A DNA stretch of 64,000 nt, taken from NCBI GenBank assembly GCA_034411995.1, contig DAOUME010000014.1, positions 48,435 to 112,434 on the forward strand, written 5' to 3'. The position numbers and the translations under genes were made by a program. This DNA comes from JAUVXJ01 sp034411995 (GTDB taxonomy: Bacteria > Chloroflexota > Anaerolineae > UBA7937 > B3-Chlor). The notes below the pieces were generated by a model that saw only the letters and a list, made by a program, of their open reading frames with translations, was not told where the DNA came from and searched no databases. Of the stretch, positions 8,001 through 15,657 are shown piece by piece (position 1 is the stretch's first letter; every line of letters begins with the position of its first letter).

Positions 8001-8783
8001 ATGGTGGCACGCAAGAAGATCATGGCTGGCAACTGGAAGATGCACAAGACCGTGGGCGAGTCTGTGGCCCTGGTAGAGCAGTTGAGGGAGACCCTGGTCG
8101 AGGTCAGGGACAGGGAGGTACTGGTCTGTCCCCCCTTCACCGCGTTGTACGCAGTGGCCCAGGCCCTCGAGGGCAGCAACATCCAGGTGGGCGCACAGAA
8201 TCTGTATCCGGCGGAGAAGGGCGCCTACACGGGGGAGACCTCGCCCACCATGATACTGGATGCCGGTTGTAGCCACGTGATCGTGGGTCACAGCGAGCGG
8301 CGCCAGTACTTCCAGGAGAGCGACGAGTTCGTCAACGAGAAGCTGAAAGCTGCACTGGAGTGTGGGCTGAAGCCGGTGCTCTGTGTTGGCGAGACGCTGG
8401 AGCAGCGTGAAGAGGGCAGGCAGAAGAGCGTGGTCAGTACTCAGGTCCAGCGGGGCCTGCAAGGCGTCTCTGCCCAGGCCCTGAAGGACCTGGCCATCGC
8501 TTACGAACCCGTGTGGGCCATCGGCACGGGCCACACGGCCACTCCCCAACAGGCCGACGAGATGCACGCGACGATCCGCGACAATCTGAGCGGGCTCTAC
8601 GGAGATGCGGTGGCGCAGAGCGTGTGCATCCTGTATGGAGGCAGTGTGAAACCGGGCAACGTAGACGAGCTGATGGCTCAGCCGGAGGTGGACGGTGCCC
8701 TGGTGGGCGGCGCGTCACTGGAGGCAGAGAGCTTCGCCCGCATCGTGAAGTTCCAGACTTGGGAGACCTCTGTGCGAGAGTGA
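8001..8783 (+). CDS. tpiA: Triose-phosphate isomerase
   Basis: A cytosolic glycolytic and gluconeogenic enzyme interconverting dihydroxyacetone phosphate and glyceraldehyde 3-phosphate. The 260-residue TIM barrel is full length. Substrate-binding Asn-x-Lys is in GNWKMH (Lys13), the catalytic His in VGHSERR (about residue 96) and the catalytic Glu in YEPVWAIGTG (about 169), with the mobile loop directly after it. The phosphate-binding GGS is present near the C-terminus (LYGGSVKPGN). The ATG at 8001 follows GGGGAGG closely, so the GTG at 8004 is an equally possible start. The gene is monocistronic, with its own promoter and a terminator directly after it. Confidence 0.97.
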   Translation: MVARKKIMAGNWKMHKTVGESVALVEQLRETLVEVRDREVLVCPPFTALYAVAQALEGSNIQVGAQNLYPAEKGAYTGETSPTMILDAGCSHVIVGHSERRQYFQESDEFVNEKLKAALECGLKPVLCVGETLEQREEGRQKSVVSTQVQRGLQGVSAQALKDLAIAYEPVWAIGTGHTATPQQADEMHATIRDNLSGLYGDAVAQSVCILYGGSVKPGNVDELMAQPEVDGALVGGASLEAESFARIVKFQTWETSVRE

Positions 8784-8820
8784 AGAAGGGTCCGGCGGCC
8801 GACAGGCGGACCCTCTTTGT
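8784..8820 (+). terminator. Rho-independent terminator after tpiA
   Basis: The stem GGGTCCG (8788-8794) pairs with CGGACCC (8807-8813) and is followed by TCTTTGT, directly after the tpiA stop codon. Confidence 0.65.
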
Positions 8821-8854
8821 GCAACCAGGCCAGGCGCCATGCGGGCGCACCTAT

Positions 8855-9709
8855 TCAGAGGCCCCTCGTTACCCCCCACAGGGCGATGGCGATCAGCGCC
8901 CCGCACACTGAGCTGAGGAAGTTGACGACGTCGTTATTCAACCATCGCCACCCCCGCAGGCGGCTCGTTCTCAGCCCACAGCCGTGAACCTCTTTCTCGG
9001 TCTCTGTCTCACACTGTGCGCAGTAGAAGATCCCTTGCACGGTAGCCCCCAGGAGGCTGTCGAAGAGCGACCCCAGCAGCCCGCTGACGAGGGTGGTGGG
9101 AATGATCCACGACAGCAGCGGGGGATTGCCAGTCGTGAGCATGGCTTCGAAGCACTCTGCCGTGTAGCCCACCAGACCTATGAACAGGGCTCCCAGCGTG
9201 GAAGCCGCCGTGCCCAGCAGGGTGATGGCTCCGGAGGTGCCCCCGGGAACGCGGCGTCCCGTGGTGATCAATCGCGGCGGCGTTGGGCTCAGGACCCCGA
9301 TCTCTGTGCCCCAGGTGTCGGCGGTGACCGTGGCCATGGCGCCCAGGAAAGCCGCCAGCAGGACCGGTGCCGGGTTAGCGTAGTACAGAAGCGCCAACAG
9401 GGTAGCCAGCCCGCCATTGGCCAGGACCTGTCCCAGATCGCGTCGGGCACCCTTGCTGAACTTGTCCGCCAGCTTTTTCTTGTCCGCCGCCCGGTAGCGG
9501 GATAGGGCGGAGGAGAGGGTGAAGAAGGCCACGATCACCAGCCCCCAGGTCCATCCGCCGAACGCGAAGGTGATGGTGCCCACGGCGATGGCGCCCACCA
9601 CGCCGCCCGCAGTGAGCGCGCGCCGGTGAAAGGCAAAGAGGGAGAAAATCGTGCTCAGGGCCAGGCCAACGATCAGTGGGAGCAACTCTGCCTCGAAATG
9701 AACCGACAT
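8855..9709 (-). CDS. DUF92 family integral membrane protein
   Basis: A 284-residue membrane protein with about six to seven helices and the DUF92 landmarks: ALTAGGVVGAIAVG near the N-terminus, FLGAMATVTADTWGTEIG in the middle, GGTSGAITLLGTAAS, and a cytosolic Cys-rich loop (CAQCETETEKEVHGCG) before the last helix with WLNNDVVNFLSS. Eukaryotic relatives (VTE6) are phytyl-phosphate kinases; the bacterial members are usually uncharacterised, and a polyprenol phosphate kinase role is only a guess. The ATG lies 8 nt after a TATAAT at 9723..9718, so the transcript is probably leaderless. Confidence 0.8.
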   Translation of the reverse strand: MSVHFEAELLPLIVGLALSTIFSLFAFHRRALTAGGVVGAIAVGTITFAFGGWTWGLVIVAFFTLSSALSRYRAADKKKLADKFSKGARRDLGQVLANGGLATLLALLYYANPAPVLLAAFLGAMATVTADTWGTEIGVLSPTPPRLITTGRRVPGGTSGAITLLGTAASTLGALFIGLVGYTAECFEAMLTTGNPPLLSWIIPTTLVSGLLGSLFDSLLGATVQGIFYCAQCETETEKEVHGCGLRTSRLRGWRWLNNDVVNFLSSVCGALIAIALWGVTRGL

Positions 9710-9717
9710 CAGTGGCC

Positions 9718-9723
9718 ATTATA
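9718..9723 (-). promoter_or_regulatory. -10 box giving a leaderless DUF92 transcript
   Basis: TATAAT on the minus strand lies 8 nt before the ATG at 9709. No good -35 box is visible (TATGCT at 17 nt). Confidence 0.45.
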
Positions 9724-9912
9724 GCTCAGCTTGGCAGCGGAGCATAGCCGGGCGCGACTCGTTCGGGAAGGGCTTGGAGTAGGGACGGGAGGGTGAGGCC
9801 TCGGACGATCGTTGCTGAAAGGATGAGCGCGGCGTGAGACTGCCTCGCCAGTCGACAGGCGTCTGCAGGCACGAGTCAGGATGGATCGCGCAGGCGCGTG
9901 CCGTGCAGTGGC

Positions 9913-11025
9913 CTAGAGCCGGATCAGTTCTCTGGGCAGCGTGGTCAACGTCTCGCAGCCGGTCTCGGTGACCACGACGTTGTCCTCGATGCGCACTCCG
10001 CCCTTGCCAGGCAAGTAGATCCCTGGTTCCACGGTGAAGACCATCCCGGGCCTCAAAACGAGCTCGTTCCCTTCTACGATGTTGGGCTGCTCGTGGATCT
10101 CCAGACCCATGCCGTGGCCGGTGCGGTGGACGAAGTACTCGCCGTATCCGGCCCGGTCGATCACCTCGCGGGCCGCTGCATCCACCTCCTCAGCCCTGAC
10201 TCCCGGTCTGACGAAGTCTCGCGCCGCGGCGTTGGCTTCCTGCACGACGGAGTAGATGCGCTTCAGTTCCTCCTCCGGCTCGCCTACAGCGTAGGTGCGG
10301 GTGATGTCGGAGTAGTACCCTTCGACGACCAGGAAGGCGTCGATGGTCACCAGGTCGCCCTTCTGGAGGCGTCGGGAGCTCGCTGTGGTGTGCGGTGAGG
10401 CACCGTTGGGACCCGAGGCGACGATGGGCGGCATGTCGGACAGTTGGGAGTTCTCGGCCTGGAGAACAGTTGTCTGCCAGATCGCGGCCAGCTCCTGTTC
10501 GGTGACGCCGGGCTCGATGTGTTCCATCACCTGTCGGAAACAGTCCTCGTTTACCCTGGCGGCCCGGCGCAGCGCTTCGATCTCCTCCCAGTCCTTGACG
10601 ATGCGCAGCCCGGAGAGCAGCGGTTCCGCTTCGATGAACCTGGCACCGGCGGCCTGTCGTTCCAGTTGCCGCAGCTCGAGGACCCTCATTTGCAGGTGTT
10701 CCACGCCGATGATTTTGCCTTGCAGGTCCAGTTCGCTGGCCGCTTCCTGGAAGGCTGGTCCAGGTCCCTGGTCGTCCGTGTACGTGTAGAACGAGGCTTC
10801 GATCCCCAGGCTGGCCTGGGCCCGTGGTGCCTCCAGCACCGGGAGGACGAAGAGCGGCTGCCTGTCGACGGGGAACAGGGCCAGGGTGATGCGCTCGCTG
10901 GTGTGCATCTGCAGCCCCGTCAGGTAGCGCAGGTTGGCGCCAGGGACGATGGCCACCAGGTCCACGTGGTCATCTTGCTGGGCGCGGGCGAGATCGCGTA
11001 GTCGGCTGGCATACGTCTTTTTCAT
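9913..11025 (-). CDS. M24 family Xaa-Pro aminopeptidase / prolidase
   Basis: The 370-residue cytosolic product has a creatinase-type N-terminal domain (about 1-140) and a pita-bread metallopeptidase domain. All five metal ligands are visible: Asp in LVTIDAFLV, Asp in YSDITRTYAVG, His in RTGHGMGLEIHEQP, Glu in FTVEPGIYLPG and Glu in VRIEDNVVVT. It would remove N-terminal residues preceding proline, or split Xaa-Pro dipeptides, and so complete degradation of imported peptides. The ATG lies 8 nt beyond the -10 box of a good promoter (11034-11062), which implies a leaderless mRNA. The gene is divergent from the attenuated aminotransferase gene. Confidence 0.92.
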   Translation of the reverse strand: MKKTYASRLRDLARAQQDDHVDLVAIVPGANLRYLTGLQMHTSERITLALFPVDRQPLFVLPVLEAPRAQASLGIEASFYTYTDDQGPGPAFQEAASELDLQGKIIGVEHLQMRVLELRQLERQAAGARFIEAEPLLSGLRIVKDWEEIEALRRAARVNEDCFRQVMEHIEPGVTEQELAAIWQTTVLQAENSQLSDMPPIVASGPNGASPHTTASSRRLQKGDLVTIDAFLVVEGYYSDITRTYAVGEPEEELKRIYSVVQEANAAARDFVRPGVRAEEVDAAAREVIDRAGYGEYFVHRTGHGMGLEIHEQPNIVEGNELVLRPGMVFTVEPGIYLPGKGGVRIEDNVVVTETGCETLTTLPRELIRL

Positions 11026-11033
11026 AGTGACCT

Positions 11034-11062
11034 ATGGTAGCACATTCCAGGCTGGGCGACAA
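11034..11062 (-). promoter_or_regulatory. Promoter giving a leaderless M24 peptidase transcript
   Basis: Minus-strand TTGTCG (11062..11057), 17-nt spacer, TACCAT (11039..11034), then 8 nt to the ATG at 11025. Confidence 0.5.
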
Positions 11063-11095
11063 GTGGGTTTGTGCTACAGCATGGGCGGAGTTGGC

Positions 11096-11124
11096 TTGCC
11101 TTTTTCCCCAAGGCAGGGTATAAT
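11096..11124 (+). promoter_or_regulatory. Promoter of the attenuated aminotransferase gene
   Basis: TTGCCT (11096-11101), 17-nt spacer, TATAAT (11119-11124). The predicted start is about 11131, giving a leader of about 160 nt. Confidence 0.75.
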
Positions 11125-11130
11125 CTTTTC

Positions 11131-11190
11131 GTGAAGAGGGCGGCCGTTCTCAAGATGGGCCTATACTGGCTCTTCATCTATAGCAGCTGA
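11131..11190 (+). CDS. Aromatic-rich leader peptide of a transcription attenuator
   Basis: A short reading frame in the aminotransferase leader encodes MGLYWLFIYSS from the ATG at 11155 and ends at TGA 11188-11190. It can also be read as 19 residues, MKRAAVLKMGLYWLFIYSS, from a GTG at 11131, which is the predicted transcription start and would be a leaderless start. Tyr, Trp, Phe and Tyr codons lie within 18 nt, just before the first RNA hairpin arm (11178-11187). A ribosome waiting for an aromatic tRNA there would cover that arm. This is the arrangement of trp/phe-type attenuators. Its existence is inferred from position and composition; no homologue is known to me. Confidence 0.55.
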   Translation: MKRAAVLKMGLYWLFIYSS

Positions 11191-11243
11191 ATAAGGGCTG
11201 TCATAGCTCGCTATACCCATACAGGGATAGCGAGTTTTGTTTT
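11178..11243 (+). promoter_or_regulatory. Attenuator: pause hairpin, antiterminator and terminator
   Basis: Four segments can pair in two exclusive ways. Arm 1 (11178-11187, CTATAGCAGC) pairs with arm 2 (11197-11206, GCTGTCATAG). Arm 2 plus flank (GGG 11195-11197, ATAG 11203-11206) can instead pair with arm 3 (CTAT 11211-11214, CCC 11216-11218). Arm 3 (CTCGCTAT-A-CCC, 11207-11218) pairs with arm 4 (GGGATAGCGAG, 11224-11234), which is followed by TTTTGTTTT. The 3:4 form is an intrinsic terminator about 50 nt before the aminotransferase ATG; the 2:3 form would prevent it. Confidence 0.7.
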
Positions 11244-11292
11244 GGCAGTTGGGTGTGCCACGCGACATCGATGCTGGAAAGGAGACCGTGAG

Positions 11293-12528
11293 ATGGCAAC
11301 CTCGTGGGAATACCGTTATGCTCAGCGCATGAAGGGCATGCAGAGCTCCGTGGTGAGGGAAATACTGAAGGTTACGAGCCGGCCTGAGGTGATTTCCTTC
11401 GCTGGCGGGATGCCCGCCCCCGAGCTATTCCCGCTCCAGGAGATTGAGGAAGCGTGCGTCAAGGTGCTGAGGGAGCATGGCTCCAATGCCCTTCAGTACA
11501 GTCTCAGCGAAGGGTACGTCCGCCTTCGCGAGTTCATCGTGCAGAAGATGGCTCGCTACGGGATCGTGGCCAATGTGGACAATGTGCTCGTCACTACCGG
11601 TTCTCAGCAGGGATTGGATCTGGTGGCCAAGGTGCTCCTGGATCCGGGCGACGTGATCATCGTGGAAGCCCCTACCTTCGTGGGAGCACTGCAATCCTTC
11701 AGGGCCTATCAGGCCGCCTACGCCAGTGTGCCCCTGGACGACGAGGGGATGATGGTGGATTTGCTGGCGCAGAAGATAGTGGAGACCCATCCCAAGTTCA
11801 TGTACGTGTTGCCCAACTTCCATAACCCGGGCGGCGTCACCCTCCCCAGGGAGAGGCGAGAGAAGCTGGTCTCGCTGGCGCATGAGTACGGAGTGCCCGT
11901 CCTGGAGGACGATCCCTATGGTGAGCTGCGGTTCGAGGGGGAGCACGTGGAACCCCTGGTGGTGATCAGCGCCAATCAGAACGGGCAGGACTCGAGCGGG
12001 TATCATAAGGGCGACGTGATCTACATGAGCACTTTCTCCAAGACGCTGGCTCCCGGATTGCGGCTAGGTTGGGTGGTAGCTCCCGTAGAAGTGGTCAAGA
12101 AGCTGGTGCAGGCCAAACAGGGCGTGGACCTGCATACCAGCACCTTCGACCAGATGATGGCTTACGAGGTGATGGCCAACGGCTTCCTCGACCGCCACGT
12201 GCTGGAGATACGGGACACGTATCGTCGGCGTCGCGATCTCATGCTGGCGGCCATGGATCGGCACTTCCCCGAAGGCGCCTCGTGGACGCACCCCCAGGGT
12301 GGGCTGTTCCTGTGGGTGAAGCTACCGCAGGGGGTGGACAGCGACGAGCTCATCAAGGAAGCCGTCGAGCAGAAGGTCGCCTTTGTTCCGGGGTCGGCTT
12401 TCTACGCCGATGGCAGTGGCCACGATGCCTTGAGGCTCACCTTTGCCACCTGCGCGGAGGACATGATAGACGAAGGCATCAAGCGTCTGGGCAAGGCCAT
12501 CGAGCGGATCAAGAGACGGGCGGCCTGA
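11293..12528 (+). CDS. Class I PLP-dependent aminotransferase (LysN/AlaA-like), probably aromatic or broad range
   Basis: The 411-residue cytosolic enzyme has the fold-type I hallmarks: substrate-binding SFAGGMPAPELFP at the N-terminus, ALQYSLSEGYVRLREFI, the PNFHNPGG motif, DDPYGELRF with the PLP-contacting Asp, and the Schiff-base Lys in STFSKTLAPGLRLGW. This subgroup (2-aminoadipate/aromatic/branched-chain transaminases) moves amino groups between amino acids and 2-oxo acids. Family alone does not fix the substrate, but the Tyr/Trp/Phe-rich leader peptide upstream argues for an aromatic amino acid role. The ATG at 11293 has AAAGGAG 8 nt upstream; the longer frame from 11242 has none. A hairpin at 12558-12592 follows the gene. 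Confidence 0.88.
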   Translation: MATSWEYRYAQRMKGMQSSVVREILKVTSRPEVISFAGGMPAPELFPLQEIEEACVKVLREHGSNALQYSLSEGYVRLREFIVQKMARYGIVANVDNVLVTTGSQQGLDLVAKVLLDPGDVIIVEAPTFVGALQSFRAYQAAYASVPLDDEGMMVDLLAQKIVETHPKFMYVLPNFHNPGGVTLPRERREKLVSLAHEYGVPVLEDDPYGELRFEGEHVEPLVVISANQNGQDSSGYHKGDVIYMSTFSKTLAPGLRLGWVVAPVEVVKKLVQAKQGVDLHTSTFDQMMAYEVMANGFLDRHVLEIRDTYRRRRDLMLAAMDRHFPEGASWTHPQGGLFLWVKLPQGVDSDELIKEAVEQKVAFVPGSAFYADGSGHDALRLTFATCAEDMIDEGIKRLGKAIERIKRRAA

Positions 12529-12557
12529 TCTGCGTTTGTCAGTACTGAACAGGAACA

Positions 12558-12592
12558 CTATCCCCGGGACACCCCTTTGGTGCCGGGGATAG
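12558..12592. terminator. Hairpin terminator after the aminotransferase
   Basis: A perfect 10-bp stem (CTATCCCCGG 12558-12567, CCGGGGATAG 12583-12592). The T tract after it is weak (TTGTACCTT), so it may act as a factor-assisted terminator. Confidence 0.55.
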
Positions 12593-12647
12593 TTGTACCT
12601 TACTCGCACGAAGATTCGTTGGTCTCGATCGTGGAAGAAGGCAGTTC

Positions 12648-14435
12648 ATGAGCAGATATGACCTTGTGGTTCTGCACCCACCCAGCGTGTATGACTTCCG
12701 TCGGGTGCCCAAGCTCTTTGGTCCCGTCAGTGAGGTGGTGCCCTCCACGCCTGTGTTCGAGATGTACCCCTTTGGTTTTGCTACCATCGCGGCATACCTG
12801 CACAGCAAAGGGTACCGTGCCCGGATAGTGAATCTGGCGCTGCGAATGATCAACGACCCTTCGTTCGACGCCGAGAGATACCTGGGCGGCTTGTTTCCTG
12901 GCGCCTTCGGCATCGGCCTGCACTGGCTGTGTCACGCCCAGGGTGCGATCGAGACCGCCAGGGTCATCAAGAGACAGCATCCAGACACCCCCGTGATCTT
13001 CGGGGGCTTGTCATCGTCCTACTACCACGAGCAGCTTTTGGAATACCCCGAGGTGGACTACGTGCTGCGCGGGGATTCCACCGAAGCACCCCTGGCAGAG
13101 CTGCTGTCCTGCCTCAAAGAGGGCAGGGAACCCACCGATGTGCCCAACCTCACCTGGAGGGATGCAGCGGGCGGCGTGAGGGTGAATCCGCTGAGCCACG
13201 TGCCCGAGGCCCTGGGACTCCGTCCCATCGATCACGCTTACATGGTCCGGGCGGTGCTTCGCGATCGGGACCTGACCGGCAACATGCCCTTCAGAGACTG
13301 GCTGGAGTACCCCATGGGTGCGGGCATCACCTGCCGGGGTTGTACTCACAACTGTATCACCTGCGGTGGCTCACAGTACGCCTTCCAGCGCTTCTTCGGG
13401 CGCGAGAAGCCTGCCTATCGTCCGCCTGCGGCTCTGGCAGAAGATGTCCGGAACATCCGCGGGTTCGGAAGAGGGTTCCTGATCGTGGTGGGGGACATCA
13501 GGCAGGCCGGCATGGATTACGCGCGTCGCTTCCTGGACGAGATGGCCGTGCTCAAGGAGCCCATCACGCTGGAGCTATTCACACCGGCGACCGACGATTT
13601 CCTCCAGCGGGTGGGTGAAGCCCTTCCCAACTTCGCGCTGGAGATATCGCTGGAATCCCACGACGAGGAGGTGCGGCGCGCCTTTGGCAAGCACTACTCC
13701 AACCAGGCGGTGGAGAGAACCATTGAGAAGGCCTTTGGCGCGGGGTGCCAGCGGTTGGACATCTACTTCATGATCGGCCTGCCCAGGCAGACGCGCCAGT
13801 CGGTGATGGATACCGTGGCCTATTGCGGTGAGTTGCTGGACAGATATGGACAGGAGGGCAGGCTGCACCCGTTCGTGTCACCCCTGGCTCCTTTCCTGGA
13901 CCCTGGCAGCATGGCCTTCGAAGAGCCTGAGCGACACGGATACAGGATCATTCACCGCACGTTGGAGGAGCACCGTCGCGCCTTGCTCAGCCCCAGTTGG
14001 AAGGAGGTGCTCAATTACGAGACGGACTGGATGAGCAGGGAGGACATCGTCCTCAGCTCCTACGACGCCAGCCGGGCATTGAACCGGATCAAGCTCCGCC
14101 ACGGGCTGATGAGCTCCGAGGAGGTAGCACAGGCGGAGGAGCGAACCAGCAAGGCCCAGAGGCTGCTGGAACTCCTGGACGGCGTGCCTGAGGGGGATGC
14201 AGCGAGGCTCGAAGAGTTGCGGCCTCAGCTCGAGCAGACGAACGCCATCGTTGCTCGCCCATGGAACGACTGGGAGCTGGGGCTCAGCCTGGGCAAGTGG
14301 GGCCTTCTGAAGCAGGGGTCCTATCTACTGAGCCAGGGCGTGGTCGCCCTGGCCACCTTGCTGAAAAGATCTGTCGCCGGAGAGGGTCGCACCAGCACGG
14401 ACAAGGCGGCGAGGGTGACCGGGGGCAGCGAGTAG
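12648..14435 (+). CDS. B12-binding radical SAM protein (resembles the Ta0216/TIGR04190 group)
   Basis: A 595-residue protein. Residues 1-170 form a Rossmann-like cobalamin-binding-type domain (LVVLHPPSVYDF, VIFGGLSSSYYHEQLLEYPEVDYVLRGD). The radical SAM core follows, with the 4Fe-4S triad CTHNCITC (C-x3-C-x2-C) near residue 230, a Gly-rich strand, and a long C-terminal part (about 430-595) without an obvious domain. Such enzymes use adenosyl radicals and often methylcobalamin to methylate or rearrange unreactive carbons, or act on lipids and tetrapyrroles. The classical DxHxxG cobalamin His ligand is not seen, so base-off binding is likely if B12 is bound at all. GGAAGAAGG precedes the ATG. 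It lies 103 nt before xdhC and could be co-transcribed with it. Confidence 0.75.
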   Translation: MSRYDLVVLHPPSVYDFRRVPKLFGPVSEVVPSTPVFEMYPFGFATIAAYLHSKGYRARIVNLALRMINDPSFDAERYLGGLFPGAFGIGLHWLCHAQGAIETARVIKRQHPDTPVIFGGLSSSYYHEQLLEYPEVDYVLRGDSTEAPLAELLSCLKEGREPTDVPNLTWRDAAGGVRVNPLSHVPEALGLRPIDHAYMVRAVLRDRDLTGNMPFRDWLEYPMGAGITCRGCTHNCITCGGSQYAFQRFFGREKPAYRPPAALAEDVRNIRGFGRGFLIVVGDIRQAGMDYARRFLDEMAVLKEPITLELFTPATDDFLQRVGEALPNFALEISLESHDEEVRRAFGKHYSNQAVERTIEKAFGAGCQRLDIYFMIGLPRQTRQSVMDTVAYCGELLDRYGQEGRLHPFVSPLAPFLDPGSMAFEEPERHGYRIIHRTLEEHRRALLSPSWKEVLNYETDWMSREDIVLSSYDASRALNRIKLRHGLMSSEEVAQAEERTSKAQRLLELLDGVPEGDAARLEELRPQLEQTNAIVARPWNDWELGLSLGKWGLLKQGSYLLSQGVVALATLLKRSVAGEGRTSTDKAARVTGGSE

Positions 14436-14538
14436 CCAGTGTGGGCCAGCCCGGCCGGATGGACGCGCCACGGTGGTGTCCTGACGGGACGAGTCCGCAC
14501 CCAGGGGTTATGCACTCAAGAGACGGGCGGCGAGACGC

Positions 14539-15603
14539 ATGAATAGCATCTACGAGGACATCGAGCGGTACGTCAGTAGTGGAGAGACCGTGGCCACGGC
14601 CACTGTGGTCAGCACTCAAGGGTCCACCCCACGTGAAGTGGGCGCCAAGATGCTCGTGCGACCCTCTGGGGACACCGTGGGCACCATTGGTGGGGGGTGC
14701 GGAGAGGCAGAGGTCTGGCAGGCGGCGATGGACGCGCTCAAGGACAGGCGGCGCCGCACGGTGACCCTCGATCTCACCGGCGACATCTCCCTCGATGCGG
14801 AGATGGTCTGCGGTGGGGTGATGAGCGTCTTCGTCGATTTGTGGGATGAAAGGGACCTGGAGCTCGTGCAGGCGGCGAACAGAGCCAGGGAGGAGAAGGG
14901 GAGATTCGCCGTGGTCACCCCACTCACCCCAGGCGAGGAGCGCCCGCACTTGCTGGTGCTCGCAGGTGGCCAGACTCTGGGCAGCTTGGGTGATCACGAC
15001 GTAGACGTCTCCGTCCTGCCCCTGGCGCTGGAGGCTTTTGAGGAGGGATCGGCGCGGGCGGTACCCGGCACCGAGACAGGGTCTGCCTTCTTCTTCGATG
15101 TTCAGGCTGCACCTCCCGTGCTGCTCATAGCCGGTGGGGGACACATCGCGGTTCCGTTGGCTCGGATGGGTGCCATGCTGGGCTTCAGGGTCGTCGTGCT
15201 GGACGACCGCCCGGCCTTTGCCAGTGAGGAGCGGTTCCCTGATGCTGCTCGAGTGATCGCTGCGCCCTTTGGTCAGACGCTGGCCCAGTACCCCTTCGAC
15301 AACCAGACCTACGTGGTCTTGATGACCCGAGGACACGCCCACGACCTGGAATGCCTGTTCCAGGTGATCGACAAGCCCTTGGCCTACCTGGGGATGATCG
15401 GCAGCCGGCGCCGTGTGAGGGGTGTCCTGGATGAGGTCAGGGGCCAGGGTTACGGGGAGGAGTCGCTGGGGCGCGTGTTTGCCCCCATAGGCTTGGACAT
15501 CGGGGCGCTAACGCCGGAGGAGATCGCCCTCAGCGTGATGGCCGAGGTGGTAAAGGCCAGACGGGGAGGCACAGGGCGGTCGTTGTCGGACCGGGAATCC
15601 TAG
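14539..15603 (+). CDS. xdhC: XdhC/CoxI-family molybdenum cofactor insertion factor
   Basis: The 354-residue protein has the XdhC N-terminal domain (residues 1-85: ATVVSTQGSTPREVGAKMLV, then GTIGGGCGEAEV with the cofactor-binding Cys) and a C-terminal Rossmann domain from about 190 (LLIAGGGHIAVPLARMG, VVVLDDRPAFAS). XdhC binds sulfurated molybdenum cofactor and delivers it to xanthine dehydrogenase-type hydroxylases. No such hydroxylase gene lies in this window, so its client must be elsewhere. An alternative is a general selenium- or molybdenum-hydroxylase maturation role. A strong terminator follows. Confidence 0.88.
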   Translation: MNSIYEDIERYVSSGETVATATVVSTQGSTPREVGAKMLVRPSGDTVGTIGGGCGEAEVWQAAMDALKDRRRRTVTLDLTGDISLDAEMVCGGVMSVFVDLWDERDLELVQAANRAREEKGRFAVVTPLTPGEERPHLLVLAGGQTLGSLGDHDVDVSVLPLALEAFEEGSARAVPGTETGSAFFFDVQAAPPVLLIAGGGHIAVPLARMGAMLGFRVVVLDDRPAFASEERFPDAARVIAAPFGQTLAQYPFDNQTYVVLMTRGHAHDLECLFQVIDKPLAYLGMIGSRRRVRGVLDEVRGQGYGEESLGRVFAPIGLDIGALTPEEIALSVMAEVVKARRGGTGRSLSDRES

Positions 15604-15610
15604 AGATCTC

Positions 15611-15650
15611 AGACCTCGGAGGTTTCAAAAACCTCCGAGGTCTTTGTTGT
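15611..15650. terminator. Strong bidirectional-type terminator after xdhC
   Basis: A perfect 15-bp stem (15611-15625 with 15629-15643, 3-nt loop) is followed by TTGTTGT. It separates xdhC from the convergent lipoprotein gene. The sequence, with its ACCTCGGAGGTTT arm, resembles a dispersed terminator-like repeat I recall from Chloroflexota genomes. Confidence 0.8.
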
Positions 15651-15657
15651 ATGGGGG

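Noticed and set aside
7347..8567. 406-codon minus-strand frame across tpiA
   Set aside because: It is the shadow of tpiA and shows no family features; tpiA on the plus strand has all catalytic motifs.
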